Source: Guillardia theta CCMP2712 (taxonomy: Eukaryota > Cryptophyceae > Pyrenomonadales > Geminigeraceae). From it: a stretch of 20,607 nt of DNA. The notes under the pieces are model-generated. The model saw nothing but the letters and a program-made list of their open reading frames with translations, made no database searches and had not been told where the DNA came from. Positions 1-9,525 of the stretch are shown in pieces. Position 1 is the stretch's first letter. The number at the start of each line of letters is the position of its first letter. The stretch lies in the NCBI RefSeq assembly GCF_000315625.1, contig NW_005434543.1, forward strand, positions 1 to 20,607, read 5' to 3'. Made by a program: the position numbers and the translations under genes.

Positions 1-71
1 CCTCCCTCCTCCCTCCTCCCTCCTCCCTCCTCCCTCCTCCCTCCTCCCTCCTCCCTCCTCCCTCCTCCCTC
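1..71. repeat. CCTCCCT heptanucleotide microsatellite
   Basis: About ten perfect tandem copies of the 7-bp unit CCTCCCT open the window and then decay into irregular CT-rich DNA. The tract is pyrimidine on the plus strand, the coding strand of the permease that follows, so it probably lies in an upstream intron of that gene. It may continue beyond the left edge. Confidence 0.95.
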
Positions 72-224
72 CTTCCTTCGCCCTCCTTCCTCCATCCACA
101 TTATTTTCTCTATTCCCTTTCCTCCACCCTCTTCCCCCCTTCCTGCCTTTTCATCCATAATCGTCATCCCTTCTCCACCTAAACTTCTTCCTTCACATCT
201 TACGCCTCTCACGTTTACTTTCAG

Positions 225-1135
225 CTCTTCTCCCAGCTTCCTTTCCACGAGATTCTCATCTGCGACAATCTCCTCTACTGCATCTGCCTCCTCATGGAGC
301 TGGCAGGTATGCCTGTTGCTCTCTTCCCTCCACCTCCTCCCTGTCACACGCCACACTCCTTCATCCCTGAGCCACCTCCCTTCCCCAGACTCCCTCTCCT
401 CCTTCCTCCCCTTTCCTTTTCGTCGTCGTCGTCGTCGTCCTCCTCCTCCTCCTCCTCCTCCTCCTCCTCCTCCTCCAATATTCAGCTCTTCATCTTCCCT
501 TTCCCTCCCTCCCTCCCTCCCACCCACCTGACGACCATGGTAGCTTTGGTGCAGCTGCGGGTGACTCACCCTGAGCTGCCTCGGCCTTTCAAGATTCCCT
601 TGAAGATCGTCCCCCTCGCCATCATGTGCATCCTCCCTGCCTCCTTCTGCTGCTTCGTCCTCTTCACCAGGTGACCTCTGCCTCCTAGCTCGGTGGAGGA
701 GCTGCCAGGCTGTGCTGACAGTTGCCCGACAGCTCCGTCAAGATCATACTCGCCGCCCTCCTTCTCGTCGGAGTTGGGGTGATTCTGTACGGGGTCAGAA
801 CCTTCGTCCTGGTCGAGGTGGATCGAGGAGGGAAGGAGGGGCGGGAGCAGATGATGGGGCGTATCAAAGTCTCCCCTGAAGGGAAGAACTGCCAGCTGCT
901 GCTTTCCTATGCCGCTGCCTCCTCTATCCTCTCGCCTCTCTCGGCTGCCTTCTCCTTCACTCGGGGTTCAGTTCATTTCCTCCCGGGCCCTCCTCTCTGG
1001 GCCTCCTCCCCTCCCTCCCTCCCCTCCCCTCCCTCCCTCCCTCCCTCCTCCCTCCTCCCTCCCTCGCCTTCCTTCCTCGCCTTCCTTGTTCTTGCAATTT
1101 GCTCAGCTGTCACTGTGTCGGAGTCACGCGAGTAA
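225..1135 (+). CDS. Polyamine/amino-acid permease (APC superfamily), C-terminal part
   Basis: This is the 3' end of a membrane transporter whose 5' part lies left of the window. Exon 225-306 follows a CAG acceptor, and exons 544-670 and 733 onward join it in phase. The joined protein contains CDNLLYCICLLMEL, then ALVQLRVTHPELPRPFKIPL, then two hydrophobic segments. The R-x-P-[FY]-[KR]-[IV]-P-L stretch after a helix ending in a conserved L-E-[FL]-A-type motif is typical of eukaryotic polyamine and amino-acid permeases of the APC superfamily, such as plant PUT proteins. The last hydrophobic helix is near 745-800 and is followed by a hydrophilic tail. The tail is uncertain: 871-1108 may be an intron (a GTATCA donor at 871 and a TGCTCAG acceptor keep the same frame and the same TAA at 1133-1135). 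Substrate cannot be read from this fragment. Confidence 0.75.
421..476 (+). repeat. CGT then TCC trinucleotide tract in a permease intron
   Basis: A short run of CGT triplets passes into about a dozen TCC triplets inside the intron 307-543. It is pyrimidine-rich on the sense strand, upstream of the acceptor at 543, and may act as an extended polypyrimidine tract. Open frames across it, giving poly-Ser or poly-Pro, are by-products of the triplet period. Confidence 0.9.
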
Positions 1136-1239
1136 CGAAACCGTCATCATGGCATTGAAGTCTCAGGCTTATTACTGCAATGTCATCTATTACTAATGAG
1201 CTCCCTGGGTTGTCATTAAAGCCTCACACAAGATAACTT

Positions 1240-1800
1240 GAGTCACGACACGAGCCGCTCAGCGGCGGGCCGACCGTCTCAGTTGCCCAGTGCCCGCGGC
1301 TCGGGTCACGGTAACACTGCCGCGGGGGTGGCGGCCGCTGATGGAGCGCACTGCGGTATGCCAGCCGTGCCAGTCAGATAGCGCCGAGTTAACAAAAACT
1401 CTCCTGTAAACCAAGACGACTTACGTGGCAGGGCGGCCATGTAGTACGTGTGATGCTAAGGTCCCCTCATGTCTGGATGCTTGGGTTTCACATCCTAGCA
1501 TACAGTCTATCTCTCATGTGCTCCTCAATTCTGGTTTCGTGTGCGGAACTTGGAAAACTGGAAACTTGTGCTCCGTCAGCCGCGCCCGGCAGCCTGGCGG
1601 CCCGGTACGCGGGCCGGGTCCGCGCGACGCAGTGACTGCCAGTGCCCAGTGACTCCTGACTAGCAAGGTACCGACAGCGAGTCTCTCAGGGACGTCACTG
1701 ACCGATCCGATCGCCGGACTCAGTCCCGGATGATTTCGGAGTTCAATCCGGCGAAACCGAGTTGACCAACCTCATCCGCCTCAGGCATTTTCGGAGTATA
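1240..1800. other. GC-rich intergenic island A
   Basis: This GC- and CpG-rich block downstream of the permease differs sharply from the CT-rich and AT-rich DNA around it. It has no convincing reading frame. It shares exact words with island B at 16260-16940: GTCACGGTA (1305-1313), CACTGCGG (1349-1356), CCGTGCCAG (1365-1373) and the 12-mer GGCAGGGCGGCC (1427-1438). Three of the four are in the same order in both islands. The two may be strongly diverged copies of one repeat, or the same class of regulatory island. Confidence 0.45.
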
Positions 1801-1889
1801 TTTTCTTGACTGCACAGCTAATTTGAAATTTGAAGGAAATAATGAAATTCTTATATGTACTTTCACCCTGACATTTCATCCATACGACA

Positions 1890-2845
1890 ACGCCTCCTCC
1901 AATTCCACCCACCCCACCCCACTTTAACAAAGATAAAGCGGCCGTACTACCCCCTCAGAGCATCCACCCCACCCCACATGAGGTCTGTAAAATGCTCGTA
2001 TCACCCCCACCCCCAAGTACCCCATGTCCCTCCACAATCCCACAGGGTCTTATTTCCGGGGGCCATTCTAAAATGTTTTAAAAATCGACATTGGTTTTAA
2101 AGTGTGTACAAGTAAAAAATATCTTCGCAGAATGTAGGTACATAGCCCAATGATAAGTAAAACAACAGTACATAATTATGGGTAGATATTTGAATACCAC
2201 TTTGGTAGTTCTCCTTTGAGTTATTATTTTTATACAATGAATGTAGCGGCACATGATACTGATACGATACGCAAAATTGTACGAAGTTAGAATAACATTT
2301 TGTTGTCAGTAATATCTCCAGGGTCGGATCCCTAAAACAACCAGAATTAAAACTCCAGTATCGAACCAACCTACTACCATCGGCCCCCTTTATAAAACTC
2401 AACCGGCATTTTAGAACTGTTTTGAGAATACAATAGTTTTTGATTAAATACCACCCCCATATCCCTTCACTGACCTCTACACCCCCTTTCTCCTCCCACC
2501 CCAAAGGAGGACTCCACCCTCAATTCTGTATATCTCCACCCCCACCCTTTCCCACGATTTGTCTACCCTACTTTCCCCTGCTTTCAACCCCCTTGCTCCC
2601 CAAGAGCCTCCTTTGTACCACCCCTATAGGACGAACCCAACTACATGGTCCAGTGAAGACCACCCATGCTATGACCAGCCCCACCCACATTTGAATCCAA
2701 CAAGTGTCGACCCACCTCTTATCCCTACGTCTCTCCCTTTATGACCCAGCTATCCTTGTACCCCATGCTGAAACTCTTCAGTACCCACCCCCGGGAGTTC
2801 TTTTAAGTACCTACCCTCTAAATGAAAATCGCTACCCCCCATACT
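1890..2845. other. Region with spaced C-rich words (CCCCACCC / TACCCC)
   Basis: Over roughly 950 bp, short C-runs such as CCACCCCAC, TACCCC and ACCCCCACCC recur at irregular intervals of about 15-40 bp, separated by unrelated sequence. On the minus strand these read GGGGTGGG or GGGGTA, the same word found on the plus strand at 11130-11375, 16990-17095 and 18500-18655. A more AT-rich core (about 2090-2440) interrupts the array. Apart from the final exons of the small minus-strand gene at the right end, I see no gene here. Confidence 0.5.
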
Positions 2846-3121
2846 CATCGACTTCCGTCGCTCAGCAATGCTGAGCAAGTCAGCATGCAGAGGGGCAGGA
2901 AGGAAGTCGGGTTCGTCAACTAGTTTCCTTCGTTTCTCCTCCTCATCCACCGCCTCCTCTTCCTCTTCCCTCTCACGATCTTCTCTATCTGCTCTAGCAA
3001 GCTTCTTTATCCCTTCCACCGTGTTTCCTGTTGGAAAACGCTGGAACTTTCCGATGCCAAGTCTTCCTCGACGTAGAAGACTTGCTGGCTACCGTCACAA
3101 TGCACACTTGGATTTAGCCAT
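2739..3121 (-). CDS. Small highly charged hypothetical protein
   Basis: I do not recognise this protein. A three-exon minus-strand model is consistent in phase: 3108-3121, 2815-3062 and 2739-2767, with introns of 45 and 47 nt like those of neighbouring genes. It gives 96 residues starting MAKSKLGIGKFQRF. The protein has a Glu/Arg/Lys-rich, probably helical stretch (about residues 27-50), then a less biased part with VDEPDFLPAPLHADLLSIAE, and ends soon after residue 85. No domain, signal peptide or membrane segment is visible. It is divergent from the kinase gene, with 90 bp between the two start codons, so the promoters are probably shared. The acidic stretch is also a pyrimidine tract on the plus strand, so part of the frame could be open by chance. 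The non-repetitive segment is the best support for coding. Confidence 0.5.
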
Positions 3122-3211
3122 GACACTCGTCGTCCTCACCTCCCTGTTATGGTCGGTTGAGGGCTCCGATCCGCATTTTTCCCGCTGCAGATCTCGGCGG
3201 CGTCTTCCACC
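3122..3211. promoter_or_regulatory. Putative bidirectional promoter / joint 5' UTR region
   Basis: Only 90 bp separate the minus-strand start (ATG at 3121-3119) from the kinase ATG at 3212. A stop at 3158-3160 closes the kinase frame upstream, so 3212 is its first available Met, and it has a favourable context (TCCACCATG). No TATA box is evident. The assignment follows from geometry only. Confidence 0.4.
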
Positions 3212-5968
3212 ATGCCCACCAGAATCCTGCACCTCAGAGGCGGTGGTGGGGAGAACTGGTATGGGCGGCTGAGAGGAGGGCAAGTAAATCCTGCGACAGC
3301 TAGTTTTGTGCGTGAGCACGACCTGAGCACGACGGAGCGTCTTGAAGATGTATACAAGGTAGAGGATATCCTTGGTGAGGGGGGATTCGCAACGGTAAGG
3401 TCAGCGAGGCACAAGATCACGGGGAGAAAAGTCGCGGTGAAGACAATCGACCTGTTCAAAATCCAGACGGGGAAGTTGGACATGCTTCGGAATGAGGTCA
3501 ATGCTCCTGCCATCTACCGCATTGACGCCACCTGACTCGTTGTGTTGATTTGCTGGGATGGTGTTGCAGATTGAAGTCATGAAGATGCTCGATCATCCCA
3601 ATATCGTTCGGCTGTATGAGACGTACTCGGAGAAGGAGAAGCTGCACCTTGTGATGGAGCATTGCGAAGGCGGCGACCTCTTCGACTTCCTCATGAAGAC
3701 TGTGTGTAAATCTTCTGTCCCTGGCCAATTTTGAATATATTGTTACAGAGCATTGAAGAAGGCGGATCCAAGACGTGGTCCGATGGTCAAGGAGCAGAGT
3801 ATCAGCTCACTGAGCGCGGGATCTCAGAACTCGTTGCGAAGATGCTGAGTGCTGTCAATTACCTGCATCAAAGAGGAATCGCGCACAGAGATGTAAACCT
3901 CTGTGACCGGCCTTGTTAACCATTGACCTGGCTGCAGATCAAGCCCGAGAACTTTCTCTTGGAGTCGAAAGCATCGCACGAAGGGTTCGGTGAGATCAAG
4001 ATAATCGACTTCGGATTCAGCAAGGTTTTTCATGGAACCAACGATCTCCATAACATGCTGGGATCGCCTTACTACGTCGCCCCCGAGGTGCTGTCCGCGT
4101 CGGACACGAAAGGGTAAACCGAGATTATTTCCGTTCTTTTGGCTGATCTGTTGTCCTGCAGGTATGGACCGCAATGTGACATCTGGTCTCTAGGGGTCGT
4201 TATTTACACGATGCTCTGTGGGCAGCCGCCATTCTACGGCGACGACAACAACCAAATCTACAAGGACATTCAGACTGGCGAGTACGAATGGCCAGAGGAC
4301 ATCGTGGTCTCGAAGGAAGCAAAAGATTTCGTCAGTCAGATGCTTGTTCTTGATCCTGAAAAGAGAATCACGGCAGCTGAAGCCCTGCAGCATCCTTGGA
4401 TCACTTCGGCATCGAAGCTTGAGGTGAATCCTATCACTTCTCGGATGCTTTCCCAGCTCTCCAAGGTCCGTGATATTGGCAAGCTGAAGAAGCAAGCTCT
4501 GCTCGCAATCGGATACTCGCTTGACCGCGAATCGATCCGACAAATGCGAGAAACGTTCCGATCTCTAGACAAAGAGGGCAAGGGACTCATCAGCTTCGAT
4601 GACCTCCACAATGCCATGATTCAGGTACTTGATGGTCCTTTGGGCAAAAGCCGCTTCTTGCAGTTCTAGTAACTCCTAGACAGTTCGGCATGAAACGTGA
4701 ACAAGTCGAAGAGCTCTTCATGTCGATCTCAGAGGGCAACAGAGATGGAATGATCGAGTACACCACGTTTGTCGCTGCATGTCTGGAGAAGCAGACGTAC
4801 TTGGACCAGTCACAAGTGTATCACGCATTCCACAAATTCAAGGACAAGAGTGGATCCATCACAGCTGAAAGCTTGCGCGAAATTCTCGGAAGGAGGTTCT
4901 CCCTCCAAGAGGTGGAGCAGATGGTGCAGGAAGCTGACCTGACCGGAGATGGGAAAATCTCTTGGGGAGAATTCACGCTGATGATGGGGAACAGACTCCC
5001 AGTCTCCAGAGTCGCCTGGAGGGTCCTCCCACTCTTCGAGGGGCTGTCTGCAGACGAGGTACCTCTCGCTCTCTCCCGTGCTCATCACTGAAGCTAGTTT
5101 TCCAGGTTAGCAGAATCATGGAAATCAGCACAATCCAGAACTTCAGCCCTGGGGTCGACATCATAGTCGAGGGGACTGAGGCACAGTCTTTTTTTCTGGT
5201 GGAGGAGGGCGAGCTGGAGGTCAGCAGGAGACGACACAAAGACATCAGGCAGCCCAAAGCTGGAACTACCTCGCTAGCCAACAGCCCCCCACGGAAGGGA
5301 TCGCAGCCCGAAATCGCACACCATGCGGATGAGGATGCATCGCAAGTGCAGAAAGATATCATCGTTGTGCTGGAGGCGAAGACGGTAGTTGGAGAGATGG
5401 AGCTTGTGAATCCGGACAAGGTCTGATCCCTCTCAAATCCTGTGTTCGTTGTCTGACCTGTCGCGCAACAGACACGGTTTGCAACCGTGACGGCCCTGAC
5501 ACACTTGAAGACGAGGGAGGTCGGTGGCCGCTTGCGACACTCGGGCTCTTGACTCCTTGGTGCAGGTCCCTTATGCCGACTTCAAGTCTCTGATGGAGAG
5601 AGACTATGCCCTCGGGTACAAGGTCATGACCAACATCGCGAGAGTTGCTGCCAGATCGGTTTACGAGGTCACCCTAACCCCTCCTTCGGAATCTTCCTTC
5701 TCCCTCTCCTGCCCTCCTCGTTCTCCTCTTCCTGTTGTTCTTTCCTCTCTTTCAACTGTAGCAAATCTCTCCCATCGACGCTCGAGGCTTGTGGGGTGAC
5801 TGCTGCATGCAGATGAACAAGAAGTACTCAGACTGCGGAGCAGCTCTAGACTTGTACGCCAACAGCTTTCAGCGCCGTTGTGACTCCAACCTGGGTCAGA
5901 GCATCCCGCGGTGTCAATTACGTAGGGCACCGCAGAGCAAGAAGGTTGAAGACGATGCAAGGACATGA
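3212..5968 (+). CDS. Calcium-dependent protein kinase with C-terminal cyclic-nucleotide-binding domain
   Basis: Ten exons join in phase: 3212-3496, 3570-3701, 3749-3892, 3938-4113, 4162-4624, 4684-5058, 5106-5420, 5472-5519, 5566-5667 and 5762-5968. They encode 748 residues. The Ser/Thr kinase domain (about 48-326) has the glycine loop GEGGFATV, VAVK (K77), HRDIKPEN (D187), DFG (211-213) and APE (235-237), so it should be active. A CDPK-type autoinhibitory junction and calmodulin-like region follow (about 327-500). Of four EF-hand positions only the last is canonical (DLTGDGKISWGE, ligands D485, T487, D489, E496); the first three lack key acidic ligands. A cyclic-nucleotide-binding fold follows (about 513-680), with a phosphate-binding-cassette-like VGEMELVNPDKTRFATV (E622, R632) that keeps the family's Glu and Arg. 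A basic loop of about 45 residues is inserted before the cassette. There is no N-terminal MG, so no myristoylation is expected. Kinase calls are firm; nucleotide binding is inferred. Confidence 0.93.
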
Positions 5969-7385
5969 GACATAGATCCAGGAGCAGCGCGGACGGGTAT
6001 CTCTACAGTGTACATAACTCTTTACTGACAAGCGGAAGACTGCGATGGAATCAAGTCAAACAGGCTAGTTTGCTCTCCTCGTCCTAGCAAATGACGCATG
6101 ACAAGACGAGGAGACAGACAAGGGGGAGGAGGACGAGGTTGAATCGATAAGGCCAGGAGGAGGAAGGTGGTGAACGGATACATATTAAAATGAGAGTAGG
6201 AGTTGTTACAGGCGTGAAGCGAACAACATGGTAAACTTGATTAAACGAGCTAGCAAAATTATTTTGACTCCTTTTTGCACAACACGACTTGTCCCTGCCC
6301 CTCCACACTTCCATCTTGTCTCGTTGGCTCTCTCACAATCCCCGCCCATCTCTCCCCTCCTCCCCCCCTTCCCTCCCATCTCTCCCCCCCTCCCCCCCTC
6401 CCCCCCTTCCTGATCAACGGATGAACAGGAAAGGACATTTCATGCACATAATATTCTTTGTTCATAAACTTTACTGTATGTAATAAACATTTTCTTGATG
6501 AACCATAAATATTTACTGCAGAGCAATAGAAATGGCAGTAAACTCCTCAAAAAGAATTGATTTTTATTGCTTTAAAGCTTTGATGCTAAAATTTTGAATT
6601 GATTGAATGGAAAATTACAAGTTTAAATGGACCATTTTAATTTCTTCACCAAAGTTTGAAACAATTCTGAAATCGAGGACAAAGATCCGGCCTATGAAGC
6701 GCCGGGAGGGGTCGCGACAAGACAGGGAGGAGGAGGAAGAGGAGGAGGAGGAGGAGGAGGAGGAGACGGGAGGAAGGAAAAGACGATCAAGTGAAGGCGG
6801 ACAAGGATTCTTGGTTGACGAGATCATAAGGATTTAGCTGAGCTTGAGGAGGAGGGATGAGAACTAGCGCAGGGTGGGTGGGGGTAGGGGGGGCGCAACA
6901 GGACCAGGCCGGTGGAACATGCTCGTCAGGAAAGGATGAGGGTGAAATATTGAGATGAAGGACGAGGATCCATGAGAAATGAGATGCGTTGAAGAAGTAA
7001 AGGGGATGTGACAAGGAGGAGGAGGAGAAAAAGGATGAAGAGCGTGGTGGCCAGGGCAGTTACAGGTTGTACTTCTGCCTGGTGAGGAGTAAGATTCATT
7101 AGGAACGATTGATGGATGCCACATCTGTTGTTTGTTTGAGGAAAATGATGGAACAAGACGAAGAGGGATCTCTTGTGATGCTCTCCTCGATCATTGCTCC
7201 TGTTTTCACTTTCAGTTGTTTAATGTTGATAGTGGATGCTGAAGTCGCTTGCTCCATGTATCTTCCATTGCACATTTCTTGTTGGTGATCGAGGACGAGC
7301 TCAGGATTATCTTGTCTCTCACACGTGTTGATCCTTGTTGACATGTTCTTCTCAGAAATCTTCTATTTCATTCTCTCTGATCAAC
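5969..7385. other. Intergenic region between kinase and TPR genes
   Basis: About 1.4 kb without a gene I can support. It holds a C-rich tract (6340-6412), an AT-rich stretch (6440-6680) that may include 3' processing signals, a GAG run (6725-6768) and purine-rich DNA. A minus-strand frame at 7099-7344 (81 codons, not repetitive, beginning 42 bp from the TPR start codon) could be a divergent small gene, but it shows no domain or splice support. Confidence 0.5.
6725..6768. repeat. GAG-rich trinucleotide tract
   Basis: About a dozen GGA/GAG triplets with few interruptions. Open frames across it (poly-Glu on plus, poly-Ser on minus) look like artefacts of the repeat. Confidence 0.85.
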
Positions 7386-8986
7386 ATGGCAACAAAGACT
7401 GCGTTCGATGACCTCGGACCAGAAGCAAACAAGGTCATGCCCTCTCCCCCTCCCCCTCCCCTTCCTCCTCCCCCTCCCCCTCCCCTTCCTCTCCCCCTCC
7501 CCTCCCCTTCTCTCCCCCTTCCCTTCCCTTCCCTTCCCTTCCCTTCCCTTCCTTTCTTTCTGTTCCTTTCCCTTGACACACTTCTCCCGTCTCCTCTCCT
7601 CTCTCTGACTACTCTGTTTTAGACTGTCGATGAATTCATGGAAAGTGCCGCACACAACTTCAACCTGAGCCCTAGCGCCACACCTCCAAAGGTGACGATT
7701 GGATGTCCCTGTCTTGGCTTGGCTTGTCCGCTTGCGTTGTGTTGTGTTGTGTTGCCATCTCTTAAAAAGAATCGAATGTTTATCTTTCTTTCCCTTTCAT
7801 CTTCGATTCGTTGACACCTTGTGTGAAGGCTCCTGCGGATATGGGACCTCCAAGTCAGATACTCTTCTACCTCCTCTCTGACTCCTCTACCCTCTCCTCC
7901 CTCTCCTTCGCCCTCCGATACACTTTTTGTCCTCCTTCCACTCTTGTTTCTTCTCGACCCTTCCCGTATCCCTTCAACCGCTCCTTTCACTGTCCTCTCG
8001 TCCCTTCAGATTTCTTCTCCGCTCTTTACTCACCTCACACTCCCAGAGGATGCTCACGAAGCGAAGGAGAGGGGCAACGCGTGCTACAAGGCTCGTCAGT
8101 ATGCTGAAGCTGTCGGCTACTACGAGCAAGCCATCAAGATGTGAGGATCGGCTGCGAGGCCCAGAGCTCACGTTGGATGTCAGGTGCGACGACACGGAGC
8201 AGCTCAAGATCTACTATAGCAACAGGTGAGAAACAGATAGCCAAGCTCTCCCTCCCTCCTCCACGTCATCCTCCGCTCCCTCCCGTCTACCAATGATCAT
8301 GCTTGAATCACATGCTTGTGCTGTCTCTGCCTCTTGCCACCTCCCTCACTCCCTCCTCGCAGGAGCGCAGCCTACTTTGGCCTCAAGATGTTCATCGAGT
8401 CTCGCTCGTGATCCTTCGCCTCCTCGGACTCCCCTTCATCCTCACTTCCTCGCAGAGACGCGATCAAGTGCACTGAGCTCGACTCCATGTGGGCCAAGGG
8501 ATGGTACCGCAAGGGCCTGGCGGAGGAGGTGAGGGAAAGACCCAGGGAGAGGAAGCAGGGGCATGAACAAGGCGGAAAGGAGGGAGGAGGAGGAGAGGAA
8601 ACAGGGGGATGGAGGAGAGAGGAGGGGGGGCGTTTTGATCAACTTCACAGGGCCTCGAAAAGTATCACGATGCCGAAGAATCCTTCCGAATGTTCGCATC
8701 TCCTCTGTCTCTTACCAACTATGATCTCCTCTACTTCACCTCCCACTCCCTCGTCTCTCTCCTCCTGTCTGTGCTTCCCCCCCCGCCCCCGCCCCCCGCC
8801 TCCCTCTCTCCTCCTCCTCTCCTCCTCCTTTCCTTCCTTTTGCTTCCCTCCTCTCCCAGTCTCATTCCCGACTCTCCTTGTCTCCCTTGTTCCTCCCTCT
8901 CACTAGCCTCTCTCAGGGGTGTCGACTGCGCCCCGCGCGACGAGGCGCTTCAGCGGGCCTTGCAGGAGGTCAAGATGATGCTGTGA
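7386..8986 (+). CDS. TPR co-chaperone-like protein with dicarboxylate clamp
   Basis: Nine exons join in phase: 7386-7433, 7623-7691, 7829-7853, 8047-8140, 8184-8225, 8363-8407, 8456-8528, 8651-8691 and 8917-8986, giving 168 residues. After a 47-residue N-terminal stretch come three tetratricopeptide repeats: EAKERGNACYKARQYAEAV, then YYSNRSAAYFGLKMFIE, then WAKGWYRKGLAEEGLEKYHD. The five residues that bind the C-terminal EEVD of Hsp90/Hsp70 in Hop, CHIP and PP5 all have counterparts: K54, N58, N92, K122 and R126. A role as a cytosolic Hsp90/Hsp70 adaptor is therefore likely. A 43-nt intron (8141-8183) removes an apparent in-frame stop. Donor 8408 was chosen over 8399 because it restores the canonical 30-residue spacing from N92 to K122. 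No catalytic domain is attached, and the start is the first Met of a short exon, so further 5' exons cannot be excluded. Confidence 0.88.
7516..7552 (+). repeat. CCCTT pentanucleotide tract in TPR intron 1
   Basis: About seven copies of CCCTT follow a longer C-rich tract within intron 7434-7622. It is pyrimidine on the sense strand, between donor and acceptor. Confidence 0.9.
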
Positions 8987-9525
8987 ATGCTTCAGCTGGG
9001 GTGGACGGCCCAGCTGAACTCGAGCTGGTACGAGTTGTCGATTGCTAACAGCAGCTAACAGACAAGAGCAAGTAGTTTGCGCGTCTCTTGCTGACGTCAC
9101 ACAGCCTTAAGTGTATAAAGTTGAATAGCAGACTTCTACCCAGCTGCCCTCCAGCAGCCTTCTTTGCTGGCTGACCCTCCTCCTACTACTACTTGTTGCG
9201 TCCTGCTCGCCTGCTAAGCCGAAGAGGAGGAGGGAGAGCAGAAGCTCGGTCTCTGGGCGTTGAAAAAGATTCGCGAGGTCGTTACGACACGCTTCCTCGC
9301 GTTAACTGGACCTGTGGCAACGATTGAATCACCTCCTCCTCTGATCCCCTCCCTTCCCTTCCTCCTCCACCTTCTCCCTCCGCTCAGGTCTTGCTGCCTG
9401 ACAGTCTCCTCCTGCTCTCCCTCACTTACATCGATCATATCGTAGCGGATGTTCCCTGTTTCCAATACACTGATAATGCTTCAGACTCCTCGCCCTCCCC
9501 TTCTCCCTCGCCCTCCTCTCCTCCT
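8987..9525. other. Convergent intergenic region between TPR and PDZ genes
   Basis: This holds the 3' UTRs of two convergent genes: the hairpin above, an ordinary stretch to 9320, and CT-rich DNA from 9330. On the minus strand a GTAAGT donor (9424-9429) next to a possible 26-nt exon (9430-9455) leaves open that the PDZ gene extends to about 9214. I preferred the TAG at 9526-9528. Confidence 0.45.
8991..9018 (+). terminator. Perfect hairpin just downstream of the TPR stop codon
   Basis: TTCAGCTGGG at 8991-9000 pairs perfectly with CCCAGCTGAA at 9009-9018 around the 8-nt loop GTGGACGG. The stem starts 5 nt after the TGA. It would form in the 3' UTR and could act in 3' end processing, mRNA stability or translation. 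The function is unknown and the type label only reflects its position. Confidence 0.5.

Noticed and set aside
2097-2504. 135-codon minus-strand frame in the AT-rich segment
   Set aside because: It crosses the AT-rich/C-rich boundary without a change in character expected of a protein, and no motif is visible.
8142-8144. Premature stop and frameshift in the TPR gene, suggesting a pseudogene
   Set aside because: A 43-nt GT-AG intron at 8141-8183 removes both and gives a canonical TPR linker, in keeping with other introns of 41-59 nt in the window.
9214-9465. C-terminal extension of the PDZ gene past the TAG at 9526
   Set aside because: A GTAAGT donor and a 26-nt exon can be fitted in phase, but the following exon needs an AAG acceptor after a 40-nt intron and gives a low-complexity Arg/Gly tail. 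It is kept only as an alternative.
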